Below are positions 52,905 through 62,364 of a stretch of DNA of 64,000 nt, in pieces. The DNA is taken from assembly GCF_009192765.1 (NCBI RefSeq), contig NZ_VOHQ01000002.1, positions 558,001-622,000 on the forward strand, written 5' to 3'. Position numbers and translations under genes: made by a program. The DNA is from Agriterribacter humi (GTDB lineage: Bacteria > Bacteroidota > Bacteroidia > Chitinophagales > Chitinophagaceae). The notes beneath the pieces are model-generated. The model had not been told where the DNA came from and made no database searches. It saw nothing but the letters and a program-made list of their open reading frames with translations. Each line of letters opens with the position of its first letter. Position 1 is the stretch's first letter.

Positions 52905-55400
52905 TTATTTTATTTTACTGTTGATATAATCAATCTGTTCCTGTATTTCTGTGGCATTGGAAGAAACATTCTTCATGGCAGATTTTTGGGTAGCTATGGT
53001 TTTGAGCAGTACATTGTTTACAAAAGGATAAATATCTTTTTGATAAGCGGAGGGTATCTGATCACGAAATGAAACCAATGCATCCGTAGCTTTTTTTACA
53101 GCTTCGGTGTTATTGAGCTGAATCGCATAATACGCCACGGTATTTGCATTTTCTACTTTGGCCTGTCCAAAAGGTAAGGCATTATACCAGTCAAGAACGT
53201 AATCCAGGTCTTCCACCTTACTGTTTTCGGCAAATACATTGCTTATCGCTTCAGCCATTTTATCTTTTGTCTTCGTTGCTGACAATCTTTTTGCTTCTGT
53301 ATAAGCTGTGGCTTTATCTATTTGATTCAAAGACAGTATGGCCGCCCCCGCCACGCTGTAGGAAGAATCATTAACGCTTTTTTGTATCAGCTCCCTGTAA
53401 ATAGGTTTATCATAGGTACTTAATGCCATTAGCGCTTCAGCCCTTACCGTAGGTTCCTGGTCGCCTTTGGCAACAGAAAAAATGGTTGACTCAAGGGTTT
53501 GTTTTACGTTTTCCTTTTTTAAATCTGCCGAATGGAGCGCGAAGATCCTCAATTCATGGTACCTGTCTTTTAAAGCGGTTTTTAACAGATCCACGGCAGC
53601 TGTGCTGTCCTGCAGTAAAGCACATGCGCTTATTGCTTCTCTTCTGTCAACATACAACCCGGCTGTATAATATTGATGTATATAGTTTGCAAGTGATTTA
53701 CCTGTTTCCTTCTTTTCACAAAGCAATATTTTATCTCCGTCAAAATTTACAAGATCGGGTTCAGCCGCAACTGCAAATGTAAAAGTTTGATCTTTTTTAT
53801 CAACCCAAACATCATGGCGGATCTTATTCTTTCCATTATATACATCTATGGCAACCGGTAAAATAAAGGCCGGTTCGGACTGGGTTTGTTTTACATTCAC
53901 CGAAACTGTTTTGCTGCTGTCGTTATAGGCATAATGAATGTTGAGTTTGGGATGGCCACTGCTGAAATACCATTGATTAAAAAACCAGTTTAAATCCCTG
54001 CCACTTACTTCTTCAAGCGCCAGTCGCAACTGGTGTGCTTCGGCATTGTTAAATTTATTGGTAGTAAGATACAGGTGCAGCCCCTGGTAAAATGCATCTT
54101 CACCCAGGTAGTTTTTCAGCATGTTCAATATTCTGCCGCCCTTTTGGTAGCTCACCAGGTCAAACATGTCGTCTTTATCTTTGTAATGATAACGGACTAA
54201 TATTTTCCTGGCATCTTCCGGGCTGCTGAGATACTGCTGCATATCTTTATAATTTTCAGCATCTCCTGCATCCTTGCCGTATTTGTATTCGTTCCACAAC
54301 ACCTGGCTGAAATTGGCGAAGGATTCATTTACAGTTAAATTACTCCAGCTTTTAGCGGTAACATAGTCGCCGAACCAGTGGTGAAAAAGTTCGTGAGCAA
54401 TGGTGCTTTCCCAGCTATTGCCATCAAGCAATTGCCGGGAATCCTGTTGTGCACTTTCCTGGTGCATGGTAGCCGTAGTGTTTTCCATGGCCCCGCTTAC
54501 ATAATCCCTTCCTGTAATTTGTGAATATTTAGGCCAGGGATACGATACGCCGGTAATTTTTTCAAAAAAGGCAATCATTTCGGGTGTGTTACCAAAAATT
54601 TTCCTGGCAACACCTGCATATTCTTTTTCTACATAATAGCTTACTTCTTTTCCTTTATAAACATCCTTAACGATAGCGTAGTCGCCTACACCTATAAAAA
54701 AGAGATAAGGAGAGTGGGGCAGGTCCATCTTCCAGTAATCCGTTCTTGTGCCATCTGCATTTTTTTGTTGCTGCAAAAGTTTACCATTGCTGAGCGTTAC
54801 ATATTTAGAAGGTGCAACAAGAAAAAACTCCTGGGTACATTTTTGATTTGGCTTGTCTATAGTAGGGCACCATACAGAGGTGCTTTCTGTTTCGCCCTGT
54901 GTCCAGATTTGAGTAGGCTTGTTTTTATCTTCGCCGCGTGGATTAATGAAGTATAATCCTTTATCATCTCTTATTGCTTCGCTTCCGCCTTTGGCCAGTT
55001 CATCGGGCTTTGAAACGTATTTGATGTATACTTTATATTGTTCGCCTTTCTTATACAACTTGTCCAATTTAATATGTAGCTGCTTCCCGTTATATTGGTA
55101 TTTTAAAGGTGTGGTAACAGTACGTTTTGCGATGGCAACCGCTTCTATTTCCATTCCTTTGGCATCTAATACAAGTGAATCGGTGCTGTAAAAATGGGGC
55201 TCAAGCGTAATCCATACCTTCCCGTACATATATGCCTTCTCATAATCAAAACGGGCCTCTAATTTGGTATGCACAAGGTCATTTATTTTCTCGGGTACCG
55301 CCCGGTAAATGCTTGTCAGCGAATCGGTGGTTGTTGTCGCAGTTTGCGCCTGGAACAATGCGGGTGCGGCAATGAATAATAGACCTAATAATTTTTTCAC
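52905..55400 (-). CDS. M1-family aminopeptidase, secreted
   Basis: An 831-residue zinc metallopeptidase with a signal peptide ending LFQAQ. The exopeptidase motif GAMEN is at residues 303-307, and zinc ligands are His336 and His340 in HELFHHW with Glu359 in NESFA. An N-terminal beta domain precedes the catalytic domain, and HEAT-like helices follow (about 590-790), where RAEALMALSTYDKP and AAILSLNQIDKA repeats are visible. It trims peptides in the periplasm or outside the cell. It converges on maeB across a repeat-filled gap. Confidence 0.95.
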   Translation of the reverse strand: MKKLLGLLFIAAPALFQAQTATTTTDSLTSIYRAVPEKINDLVHTKLEARFDYEKAYMYGKVWITLEPHFYSTDSLVLDAKGMEIEAVAIAKRTVTTPLKYQYNGKQLHIKLDKLYKKGEQYKVYIKYVSKPDELAKGGSEAIRDDKGLYFINPRGEDKNKPTQIWTQGETESTSVWCPTIDKPNQKCTQEFFLVAPSKYVTLSNGKLLQQQKNADGTRTDYWKMDLPHSPYLFFIGVGDYAIVKDVYKGKEVSYYVEKEYAGVARKIFGNTPEMIAFFEKITGVSYPWPKYSQITGRDYVSGAMENTTATMHQESAQQDSRQLLDGNSWESTIAHELFHHWFGDYVTAKSWSNLTVNESFANFSQVLWNEYKYGKDAGDAENYKDMQQYLSSPEDARKILVRYHYKDKDDMFDLVSYQKGGRILNMLKNYLGEDAFYQGLHLYLTTNKFNNAEAHQLRLALEEVSGRDLNWFFNQWYFSSGHPKLNIHYAYNDSSKTVSVNVKQTQSEPAFILPVAIDVYNGKNKIRHDVWVDKKDQTFTFAVAAEPDLVNFDGDKILLCEKKETGKSLANYIHQYYTAGLYVDRREAISACALLQDSTAAVDLLKTALKDRYHELRIFALHSADLKKENVKQTLESTIFSVAKGDQEPTVRAEALMALSTYDKPIYRELIQKSVNDSSYSVAGAAILSLNQIDKATAYTEAKRLSATKTKDKMAEAISNVFAENSKVEDLDYVLDWYNALPFGQAKVENANTVAYYAIQLNNTEAVKKATDALVSFRDQIPSAYQKDIYPFVNNVLLKTIATQKSAMKNVSSNATEIQEQIDYINSKIK

Positions 55401-55702
55401 GTTATAATTGAATTTGATAAGAGAATGTTGTCAAAAAATATACCCTGTTCACCATCCTTAGCTGTAAAATGTACAGATTAACGATATTTAGCAGCAATAT
55501 TATATTTAACAGTTTACATTGCATGCATCAGAACACAATAATACTAACATTTATTACGATTTATTAACGCTGTAAAATTCCGTGATAAATAAGCAGATAA
55601 TGTTTTTTTTATATGAGTGGTGGCTGTTTCATCTTTTCAAGTAGTTTTGTTAGGGTTTAAGGACATGCAAACCGTGCTGAACTAAGAAAAATTTATAGAT
55701 TA
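55401..55702. other. AT-rich intergenic stretch
   Basis: This region between divergent genes is AT-rich and has no clear promoter motif by eye, no repeat and no gene. Confidence 0.6.
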
Positions 55703-57100
55703 ATGAAAGTACTGCGGAAACTGGTTTTTATCTTCCTTATATGTTTCCTGGTTAAAATTGTTTTTAGCCAGCAGCAATATTATATATACATCCAATCTGA
55801 GGATCAGCAGGAATTTTATGTACGTACAGGTTCACGAATCTTTAACTCTTCGGGAAACGGTTACTTAGTCATTCCCGGACTCGAAAAGAATACACACGAA
55901 ATTATAATTGGTTTTCCGGGAAAAAAGGACCCGGAGTGGCGCTTTAATTGCACCATCAGCGAAGCAGACCTTGGCTTTGTGTTAAAAGCTAAGGGTAAGG
56001 ATGGCGTACAATTGCTTAGCCTTAAGCAAAAAGAAGGAGTGACGGGAACTGTGGTTGAGCACTATCCCGAAATAAAAGAAAATAATGTTGTTCCACCTCC
56101 GGGAATGATCAGCAATGATCCGTTTTCATCCATGCTTGCCGATGTGGTAAATGATCCTACCATCCGCCAGCAACTTGTAATAGTTGAGAAAGAAACTGTT
56201 CCTGCTGTTGCCATAATTAATGATTCTGCAAAAGCTTTACATGCCAGTGCACCTCCGGCACAAACGCCTGTTAATAAGGGAGAGGATAAGGTTGCCCTTG
56301 TATCGCCACCACCTGTAACAGGAACGCCGGCAGAAGCAAAGCACGATACTGCAACAACTGGGGGTGAAAAGTCAGCGCCGTTTGTGGTAACGGAGATTGA
56401 GAAAACCAATAGTGTACCCTCGGGAAAGTCCTCCAAAGCAGGTGCAGCAGAAAAGGCAGAAAGTACTATGGTAGCAGGTACAGAAAAAAAGTATGAACCA
56501 TTTGTGGTAAAAGAGATTCACCAGCCGGTGAATACAAAAACAGCAAAATCTTCAGGGTCCGGAACGGAAAAAAAAGAAGATAGCGTAGTAACTGCGCCAT
56601 TAAAAGAACCCGAACCTTTTGTGGTGAAAGAAATTGGGAAGAATGATATTCCCAAAACAACATCCCTGAAAAAAACCGGAATAGAAAAAAGTACAGATAA
56701 TAATGAAGAGGCAAAATACCTTCCTTTTGTTATAAAACCGGGTGATAAGAAAAATAATAATGAAGATAAAACGGCAAAATCTGAAACCGGGAAAAAAGTT
56801 GATACGGCTGAAATGGTTGCTGAAAAAAATGCAGTGCCATTGGTTATAAAAAAGGAAGACAAAGCCCTGACCACTGAAAAGGAAAAATCTGTCAGGTCCG
56901 GCTCAGGCAAAAAGGATAAGGACTCGTCAAGGGTTTCTCTGAAAGAAAAGCAATTGCCGGTTGAGAAAAAAGCAATATTATCTTCTGTAAGAAAAACATT
57001 GGAAAGAAAAAGCAGGGAAGGAACTGACCTGATTTATATTGATGAAAATGCCGGTGGCGCCAAAGACACTATTCGTATATTCATACCCGTTGTACAATAA
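55703..57100 (+). CDS. secreted protein with about 38-residue imperfect tandem repeats
   Basis: A 465-residue exported protein of unknown family, with a signal peptide at residues 1-23. Residues 24-120 form a beta-rich domain (YYIYIQSEDQQEFYVRTGSR, then GYLVIPGLEKNTHEIIIGFP). From about 220 there are five copies of a P-F-V-V-K-E-I-type motif, at residues 226, 266, 305, 341 and 379, spaced 36-40 residues apart and separated by Lys/Ser/Thr-rich linkers. The C-terminus ends KDTIRIFIPVVQ. The repetitive, charged middle suggests an extended surface or periplasm-spanning segment. The DNA repeats are diverged, so recent slippage is not obvious. Confidence 0.75.
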   Translation: MKVLRKLVFIFLICFLVKIVFSQQQYYIYIQSEDQQEFYVRTGSRIFNSSGNGYLVIPGLEKNTHEIIIGFPGKKDPEWRFNCTISEADLGFVLKAKGKDGVQLLSLKQKEGVTGTVVEHYPEIKENNVVPPPGMISNDPFSSMLADVVNDPTIRQQLVIVEKETVPAVAIINDSAKALHASAPPAQTPVNKGEDKVALVSPPPVTGTPAEAKHDTATTGGEKSAPFVVTEIEKTNSVPSGKSSKAGAAEKAESTMVAGTEKKYEPFVVKEIHQPVNTKTAKSSGSGTEKKEDSVVTAPLKEPEPFVVKEIGKNDIPKTTSLKKTGIEKSTDNNEEAKYLPFVIKPGDKKNNNEDKTAKSETGKKVDTAEMVAEKNAVPLVIKKEDKALTTEKEKSVRSGSGKKDKDSSRVSLKEKQLPVEKKAILSSVRKTLERKSREGTDLIYIDENAGGAKDTIRIFIPVVQ

Positions 57101-57132
57101 AATATTTCATCAAAATCTGAGCTAAGCAATCG

Positions 57133-58401
57133 CTACTCCTTAATGAATTTTGCCATCAGCACCTGTTCACCGTGTTGCAGTTTTATAAAATATACGCCCT
57201 CCGATAAAGCATTAATAGAAACCGTTCCTCCTGTATTTTTTCCCGCCAGCACCAATCTCCCTGTTATATCATATATAGAATATGTTTTCGGGGTAAGCGG
57301 CTTTTCATTATTGAACCGCAGCGTAAGAAATGTTGATGCGGGGTTGGGAAAGACAGTCAGATGCGATTCGGCTCCGGTATTGATTTGCGGCTCCGGTGAA
57401 GCGCTGGAGTTCCATGGTTCGTGTAAAGCAGTGGAATAAAGGAGCGTTTCCCTGGGGGCAGATGTGGCAAACAAATCATGTATCCTTTGCCGTTGCCCGA
57501 TGGTAAACATATGCAAACAGGCATCATCCGAAAAATCCATGAAGTTCATAAACATGTCGCCGCCGGGTTGCTGGTTGCACCCGTTTGGGGAAGTTTTGGG
57601 AAACGAAGAACAACCGCTGCTGTATGTTTTTTGAGGCGGTGTATCTTCAACATCATCGCTTCCGCAATCCGTATCGCCCCAAAGATGCTTGAGGTTCAGC
57701 CAATGTCCCACCTCGTGTGTGGTTGTTCTGCCTTTATTATAGGCCGAACTGCTGTTGCCCGTAGTGCCAAATACATCTGTACGTATTACAACGCCGTCTT
57801 TTTCGGGCGATGCACCCGGGAAAGTAGAATAGCCCAATAAGCTTTTGGTGAGATTACACACCCATATATTAAGATAATAGCGACTGTCCCAGGCATCATT
57901 GCCACCCGAGACCGAAAATTTCATTTTATCATCCTGCTGCCAGTATAAGCGATCTGTTTTTTTCCTGATAATTCCGGTCGTAGCGCGCCCTTCAGGATCA
58001 GACTTTGCCAGTTCAAACTGAACCCTGCAGTCGGCGGCTAAGGGGGCAAAAAAAGCGGGAATTTGGGCGGTATCATCATTCAGCTTTCTGAAGTCTTTGT
58101 TTAGTATATTGAGCTGTGATTGTATTTGCGCATTGCTGATATTCTGCTCTTCATTATTGTACAAAACATGTATTACAACCGGGATAGTAATGAGCGGTAC
58201 ATCCGCAACATCGCTGCCCTGCTCTTTTTTTGATATGGAGGAACGCGTTTTTGCACTGCTTTCAAGTTGGATATACCGCATGCGCAATGCCGCATCATTA
58301 TTGAGCTGGCTTTGCCAATATTCGGTTGTTACGCAGTTGCGCTGTGCAGCAACCCAAAATGAACTGCAGCAAAGTATACAGATGAACAGAAAAGATTTCA
58401 T
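57133..58401 (-). CDS. M43 (pappalysin-like) metalloprotease with T9SS C-terminal domain
   Basis: A 422-residue secreted zinc protease. The signal peptide ends WVAAQ. Zinc-binding THEVGHWLNLKHLWGDTDCG has His229, His233 and His239 with catalytic Glu230, and a Met-turn appears at FMNFMDFSDD. Residues about 350-422 form a type IX secretion sorting domain (VFPNPASTFLTLRF, YDITGRLV, GVYFIKL), so it is exported to the surface or medium by T9SS. Family members are cytophagalysin- and ulilysin-type proteases, often with a propeptide like the N-terminal part here. Confidence 0.93.
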   Translation of the reverse strand: MKSFLFICILCCSSFWVAAQRNCVTTEYWQSQLNNDAALRMRYIQLESSAKTRSSISKKEQGSDVADVPLITIPVVIHVLYNNEEQNISNAQIQSQLNILNKDFRKLNDDTAQIPAFFAPLAADCRVQFELAKSDPEGRATTGIIRKKTDRLYWQQDDKMKFSVSGGNDAWDSRYYLNIWVCNLTKSLLGYSTFPGASPEKDGVVIRTDVFGTTGNSSSAYNKGRTTTHEVGHWLNLKHLWGDTDCGSDDVEDTPPQKTYSSGCSSFPKTSPNGCNQQPGGDMFMNFMDFSDDACLHMFTIGQRQRIHDLFATSAPRETLLYSTALHEPWNSSASPEPQINTGAESHLTVFPNPASTFLTLRFNNEKPLTPKTYSIYDITGRLVLAGKNTGGTVSINALSEGVYFIKLQHGEQVLMAKFIKE

Positions 58402-58686
58402 TGGCTGATTTTATAATCAGCTTTTCAATGTGATATTAAATTTAAAGGCATTGGCCGGAGCAGTGATGGTAAGGCACCGCATTTTTCAGTTTTTGCAGAG
58501 GATAAACAGATACGTTGGAAATCAGGAAGAATTGGACCAGGTTTAACCTGTGTTTGGAACCGTATTACGGGGGCAAAGTAATCTAAAATTTGCGGCCGGG
58601 CTAACCCGCAGTTATAGTTTTCGATGACCGGCTGATAATTACCGGTTAAAATATAGTTTAACAAGCATACATTATGCCCAAAACTT
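58402..58686. other. intergenic stretch
   Basis: I see no gene or strong repeat here. A -7-like element for the next gene lies at its right end. Confidence 0.6.
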
Positions 58687-58694
58687 TATTTTTG
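58687..58694 (+). promoter_or_regulatory. -7 element before the glutaminyl cyclotransferase gene
   Basis: TATTTTTG fits TAnnTTTG, 17 bases before the start codon. A convincing -33 element was not found. Confidence 0.4.
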
Positions 58695-58711
58695 CAGCAA
58701 CTGGTTATGAT

Positions 58712-59536
58712 ATGATAAAAAATGTATTCGTTTGCGGTTGTTGTATGTTTTTATTCTGGTCCTGCAATAACAATGATCATTCGCCTGATTCAGAAACTGA
58801 TATTCCTGTAAATAACGTACCCGCCCCTTCCCCGGTTAGTTACTCCGTGCAGAATATTTATCCGCACGATACCGCGGCGTTTACCCAGGGACTTGTGTAT
58901 TATAACAATCAAATGTACGAGGGTACGGGGCATAAAAAGGAATCCACCCTGCGAAAAGTGGATTACAAAACGGGAGTTATTCAAAAGAAGATTGATATAG
59001 ATCCTGATTTGTTTGGCGAAGGCATTACTATTTTAAATGATACCCTTTACCAGTTAACATGGGAGGATCATCTTGTGCTGGTATATAGCCTTAAGGATTT
59101 GAAACAGGTTCGTACAATATACTGGAACAGGGAAGGCTGGGGAATTACACACGATAATGTCAATTTAATCATAAGCGATGGAACAGATAAGTTATATTTC
59201 GTTCACCCCGGTGATTTTAAATTGATGAAGATTGTATCCGTGCACAATCACCTGGGTCCCGTTAACAATCTCAATGAGCTGGAATATATTAACGGGTACG
59301 TATATGCGAATCAGTGGGAAACCAATTATATTCTGAAAATAGACCCTTCTTCGGGACTGGTATCAGGCATACTCGATTTTACGGATGCGCTTAAAAGGTT
59401 TGCGAACATTAATTACGATAAGAAATCTGTACAGGAAGGAGCTGTGCTGAATGGCATTGCATGGGATTCTGCGGCTAACCGTTTATTTGTAACCGGGAAA
59501 TTATGGCCAAAGCTGCTTGAAGTAAGAATACACTGA
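58712..59536 (+). CDS. glutaminyl-peptide cyclotransferase (plant-type), lipoprotein
   Basis: A 274-residue beta-propeller enzyme that converts N-terminal glutamine to pyroglutamate. The signal peptide ends in a lipobox (FWSC, Cys18). PHDTAAFTQGLVYYNNQMYE and the later LGPVNNLNELEYINGYVYAN and QWETNYILKIDPSSG match the papaya-type family. In Bacteroidota such enzymes modify exported proteins in the periplasm, where many mature N-termini begin with Gln. It is a single gene with its own -7 element. Confidence 0.93.
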   Translation: MIKNVFVCGCCMFLFWSCNNNDHSPDSETDIPVNNVPAPSPVSYSVQNIYPHDTAAFTQGLVYYNNQMYEGTGHKKESTLRKVDYKTGVIQKKIDIDPDLFGEGITILNDTLYQLTWEDHLVLVYSLKDLKQVRTIYWNREGWGITHDNVNLIISDGTDKLYFVHPGDFKLMKIVSVHNHLGPVNNLNELEYINGYVYANQWETNYILKIDPSSGLVSGILDFTDALKRFANINYDKKSVQEGAVLNGIAWDSAANRLFVTGKLWPKLLEVRIH

Positions 59537-59640
59537 TGCCGGGAAAAGTTTAGAAATTTGGAAGTTTATTGTTTATAGTTAAGTTGCGGTCTCAAGGTGT
59601 GTAACTTGCAACCTGTAACTTGAAACACCCCGGCACCTGG

Positions 59641-60942
59641 CTATGATTTTTTCATGCGGTATTTCCTGGCAACTTTAGGATTGTTGAAATACTTATCCAG
59701 TTCTTCAGGAGAATCATCGAATTCAACCACAGGAACTTCTATTAATTGTAATTGGATTTGTTTTAATTCATCCCTCAGCTTTTGGCTTTTATTAATCAGT
59801 TCGGGATCCTTTTCACCTACCAGCACGTTATTTTGAAGCAGGTAGTCTAAGCGTTTGATGCTATTGCGCACGAGAGTTGCAGAATTTTGTTCCTCTTTTT
59901 TAACAGGTGATACTGATTCTTTTACTGGCACCATGGCTACACCAACGCTGGGTAATATTTTACCCGCAGTTTTTTGTCCGTCTGTTGGTAGGGATGAAAA
60001 AACGGTTCCTCCCAGTGAAGAAGCAGCTGAAGTAAGATCAAAGGTTGTGCGGGTTCCACGTGTTGATTTTATCTGTTTATCCAACTCCATAAAAGTGGCT
60101 TTCAGCCGGTTAGAATAGTTTTGGATACTTCTTACTACTTCATTGTATTCAAGTACTTTTTGCGGGTAATTTATGTTTTCTCTTACCACGATACGGATGG
60201 TTGCAGTATCGCGTACATTAAACTTATTGACACCCACAAAATTAACAATCACCTCCCTTAGCTTGTCCTTGTCGGATGGCTTAACAAAACCAAACGGTGG
60301 CGACCATTTAAAATCATCTCCGCATTTGGCTACCGTCCCAATGGTTTTAACCGGGTAATTACTGGTCATCGTAATGTTTTCAATAGGAAAGTTTCCATCT
60401 TCACACTGAACTTTAAAGCTAATACTGTCTCCCTCATCTACATACAATATATTATTAACGCTGGGCTTTATTTTTGAAGGAATGATCTCCGTATTAAAAA
60501 ACAGCAAAGTAAAGGAAGTATCTATTTTGTCTTTAGGGTCGTCAAGGTTCTGAACACCCAGGTTTACTTTATATTCAAGATCGTACTTGAGTCTGCCGGA
60601 AAGAAAGAAAGCTTTTTCCGCCTTAAAAGTTAAAAGCCCGCTGTTTCTTTCAACCTTTAATCCAACGGGAGAATTTTTAAGAAACCAGTAATAGTGAGAC
60701 TGATCTTTATTGATGTCCAGCTTATATTGCAGGGTGGAGTCCACATGAAGCGTAATATAAGGATTCAGATTCCTGATTCTCAGTACCGAATCTTCCTGGG
60801 GAATAGTCCGGAAAACAGTATCGGCTTTAGCTGTATCGATTTTAGCCGTATCGATTTTCAGTGAATCTATAACCTGAGAAAACGCCGGAAGAACGAAACC
60901 TAAAGACAACACCAGGATAAAAGCAAACTTATTATTGATCAA
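59641..60942 (-). CDS. secreted hypothetical protein, Ig-like N-terminal half and helical tail
   Basis: A 433-residue exported protein of unknown family. The signal peptide ends PAFSQ. A short repeated stretch SLKIDTAKIDTAKADT follows. Residues about 60-250 are beta-rich and cadherin/Ig-like (GLKVERNSGLLTFKAEKAFF, WSPPFGFVKPSDKDKL). Residues about 255-433 are predicted helical and charged, ending in a basic tail (RKYRMKKS). It lies alone between convergent and same-strand genes. It could be a surface or periplasmic structural protein. Confidence 0.75.
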   Translation of the reverse strand: MINNKFAFILVLSLGFVLPAFSQVIDSLKIDTAKIDTAKADTVFRTIPQEDSVLRIRNLNPYITLHVDSTLQYKLDINKDQSHYYWFLKNSPVGLKVERNSGLLTFKAEKAFFLSGRLKYDLEYKVNLGVQNLDDPKDKIDTSFTLLFFNTEIIPSKIKPSVNNILYVDEGDSISFKVQCEDGNFPIENITMTSNYPVKTIGTVAKCGDDFKWSPPFGFVKPSDKDKLREVIVNFVGVNKFNVRDTATIRIVVRENINYPQKVLEYNEVVRSIQNYSNRLKATFMELDKQIKSTRGTRTTFDLTSAASSLGGTVFSSLPTDGQKTAGKILPSVGVAMVPVKESVSPVKKEEQNSATLVRNSIKRLDYLLQNNVLVGEKDPELINKSQKLRDELKQIQLQLIEVPVVEFDDSPEELDKYFNNPKVARKYRMKKS

Positions 60943-61072
60943 TTTGCTGGTCTTTTAGTGGGTTAAAAAATTTAGTATGGCAAATTTAATGTTTTATTCC
61001 AAATTTCAGCCAAAGTATAACGCTTAATCCTGTAAACCTGTTATATGCAGCGGTTGAATGTTAATAATTTAT

Positions 61073-61106
61073 GAAAAATAAGGCTGACTCCTTGCGGAGC
61101 CAGCCT
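61073..61106 (-). terminator. terminator of hsp20
   Basis: On the minus strand aggctggctcc and ggagtcagcct pair (one G-U) around a GCAA tetraloop and are followed by tattttt. Confidence 0.8.
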
Positions 61107-61156
61107 GCGCCAAAAAACCATACACCTCGTCTTGTATGAAAAAGTTGAAACTTTGG

Positions 61157-61597
61157 TTATTGGATCTCTATTTGTTTGCTAACAGCCTGTGCTTCTGCTT
61201 TCTTCGGTATATGCACTTTTAATATACCATCTTCATATTTGCCCTGGATATTACCGGAATCAATTTTGTCGTTTAAAGTAAAACTGCGTTTAAAGCTGTT
61301 GTACTTAAATTCTCTGCGCACAGTTTTATAGTCTTCACTTTTGGTTTCTTCTTTTTGTTCATAGGAGATGGTTAATACATCATTCTCAACATTAATTTTA
61401 AGATCTTCTTTTTTTAATCCCGGTGAACTGAGCTCAAGATGATAAGCATCTTTCGTTTCATGGATATTTACGGGTACAGTCTTCCACTGAACTGTTTCAT
61501 CATCTTTGCCAAAGTTTGTCCATTCATTGAACCAGTCATCCAAAAAACTGTTATAAGCTTTTTTTACCGGTGAGCCGTTTACTTTTACGAGTGTCAT
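61157..61597 (-). CDS. Hsp20/alpha-crystallin small heat-shock protein
   Basis: A 146-residue chaperone. The alpha-crystallin domain (about residues 42-135) shows AYHLELSSPGLKKEDLKINV, EFKYNSFKRSFTL and YEDGILKVHIPKK, with the usual G-I-L-x-V-x-I-P motif. It holds unfolding proteins during heat or other stress. It is monocistronic, with a strong terminator downstream. Confidence 0.95.
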   Translation of the reverse strand: MTLVKVNGSPVKKAYNSFLDDWFNEWTNFGKDDETVQWKTVPVNIHETKDAYHLELSSPGLKKEDLKINVENDVLTISYEQKEETKSEDYKTVRREFKYNSFKRSFTLNDKIDSGNIQGKYEDGILKVHIPKKAEAQAVSKQIEIQ

Positions 61598-61783
61598 AAT
61601 TTGTTATTTTAAATGTTAATGAATTTGTTTTACATGGGGGAATGATCAAACTGTGTTCCATCCATAAAAGAATGAATTTTTTGCAGAAGTAATCCATTAA
61701 AAGCGGTCGAAACAAGACAAGATGACACATTCCCTTTGTTTTAAGCGACAATACGGCGCAAGATTTAATAAGGAAGATTTGAT

Positions 61784-61791
61784 TAACTTTG
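61784..61791 (+). promoter_or_regulatory. -7 element before the bacilliredoxin gene
   Basis: TAACTTTG fits TAnnTTTG, 40 bases before the start. No clear -33 element was found. Confidence 0.4.
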
Positions 61792-61831
61792 CAGCACAGA
61801 AAAAATTAAATCAAACTAAAATATTCAAGAA

Positions 61832-62248
61832 ATGTATCCGGAAGAAATTGTAATACCAATGAAGGAGGAGTTAACCGATAACGGTTTCAATGAATTATTA
61901 ACTCCGCAGGAAGTGGAAAATGCTTTACAGCAGAAAGGCACAACCTTAGTAATGATCAATTCAGTATGTGGCTGTTCGGCAGGGAGCGCCCGGCCAGGTG
62001 TATTGATGGCAGTGGCGAATGCTTCTAAAAAACCCGATCAGCTTGCTACAAGTTTTGCGGGGTTTGATATTGATGCTGTTAATACTTTAAGAGAGCATCT
62101 TCTGCCATATCCCCCATCGTCTCCTGCAATAGCACTTTTTAAAGACGGCCGGTTGGTGCATTTTATTGAACGCCATCAAATAGAAGGAAGACCGGCTCAG
62201 CTTATTGCCGGAAATCTTATTGCTGCATTTGAAGAGCACTGTAATTAA
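61832..62248 (+). CDS. bacilliredoxin (BrxA/BrxB, YphP family)
   Basis: A 138-residue thioredoxin-fold protein that removes bacillithiol or similar mixed disulfides from proteins. The active site is CGC in SVCGCSAGSARPG, with FAGFDIDAV and SPAIALFKDGRLVHFIERH typical of the YphP/YqiW family. Bacillithiol is known in some Bacteroidota. A terminator follows 20 bases after the stop. Confidence 0.92.
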   Translation: MYPEEIVIPMKEELTDNGFNELLTPQEVENALQQKGTTLVMINSVCGCSAGSARPGVLMAVANASKKPDQLATSFAGFDIDAVNTLREHLLPYPPSSPAIALFKDGRLVHFIERHQIEGRPAQLIAGNLIAAFEEHCN

Positions 62249-62267
62249 GTATTGATTTATTCTTTAT

Positions 62268-62297
62268 AATCCCGTTCTTTTGAGAGCGGGATTTTTT
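62268..62297 (+). terminator. terminator of the bacilliredoxin gene
   Basis: aatcccgttct and agagcgggatt (one G-U pair) close a TTTG loop, followed by ttttt. Confidence 0.85.
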
Positions 62298-62364
62298 ATG
62301 GTGAATTTATGTGTAGCAATCCACAATTTTAAAGTAACATTGTACCTTATACCAATTGTGTAAC

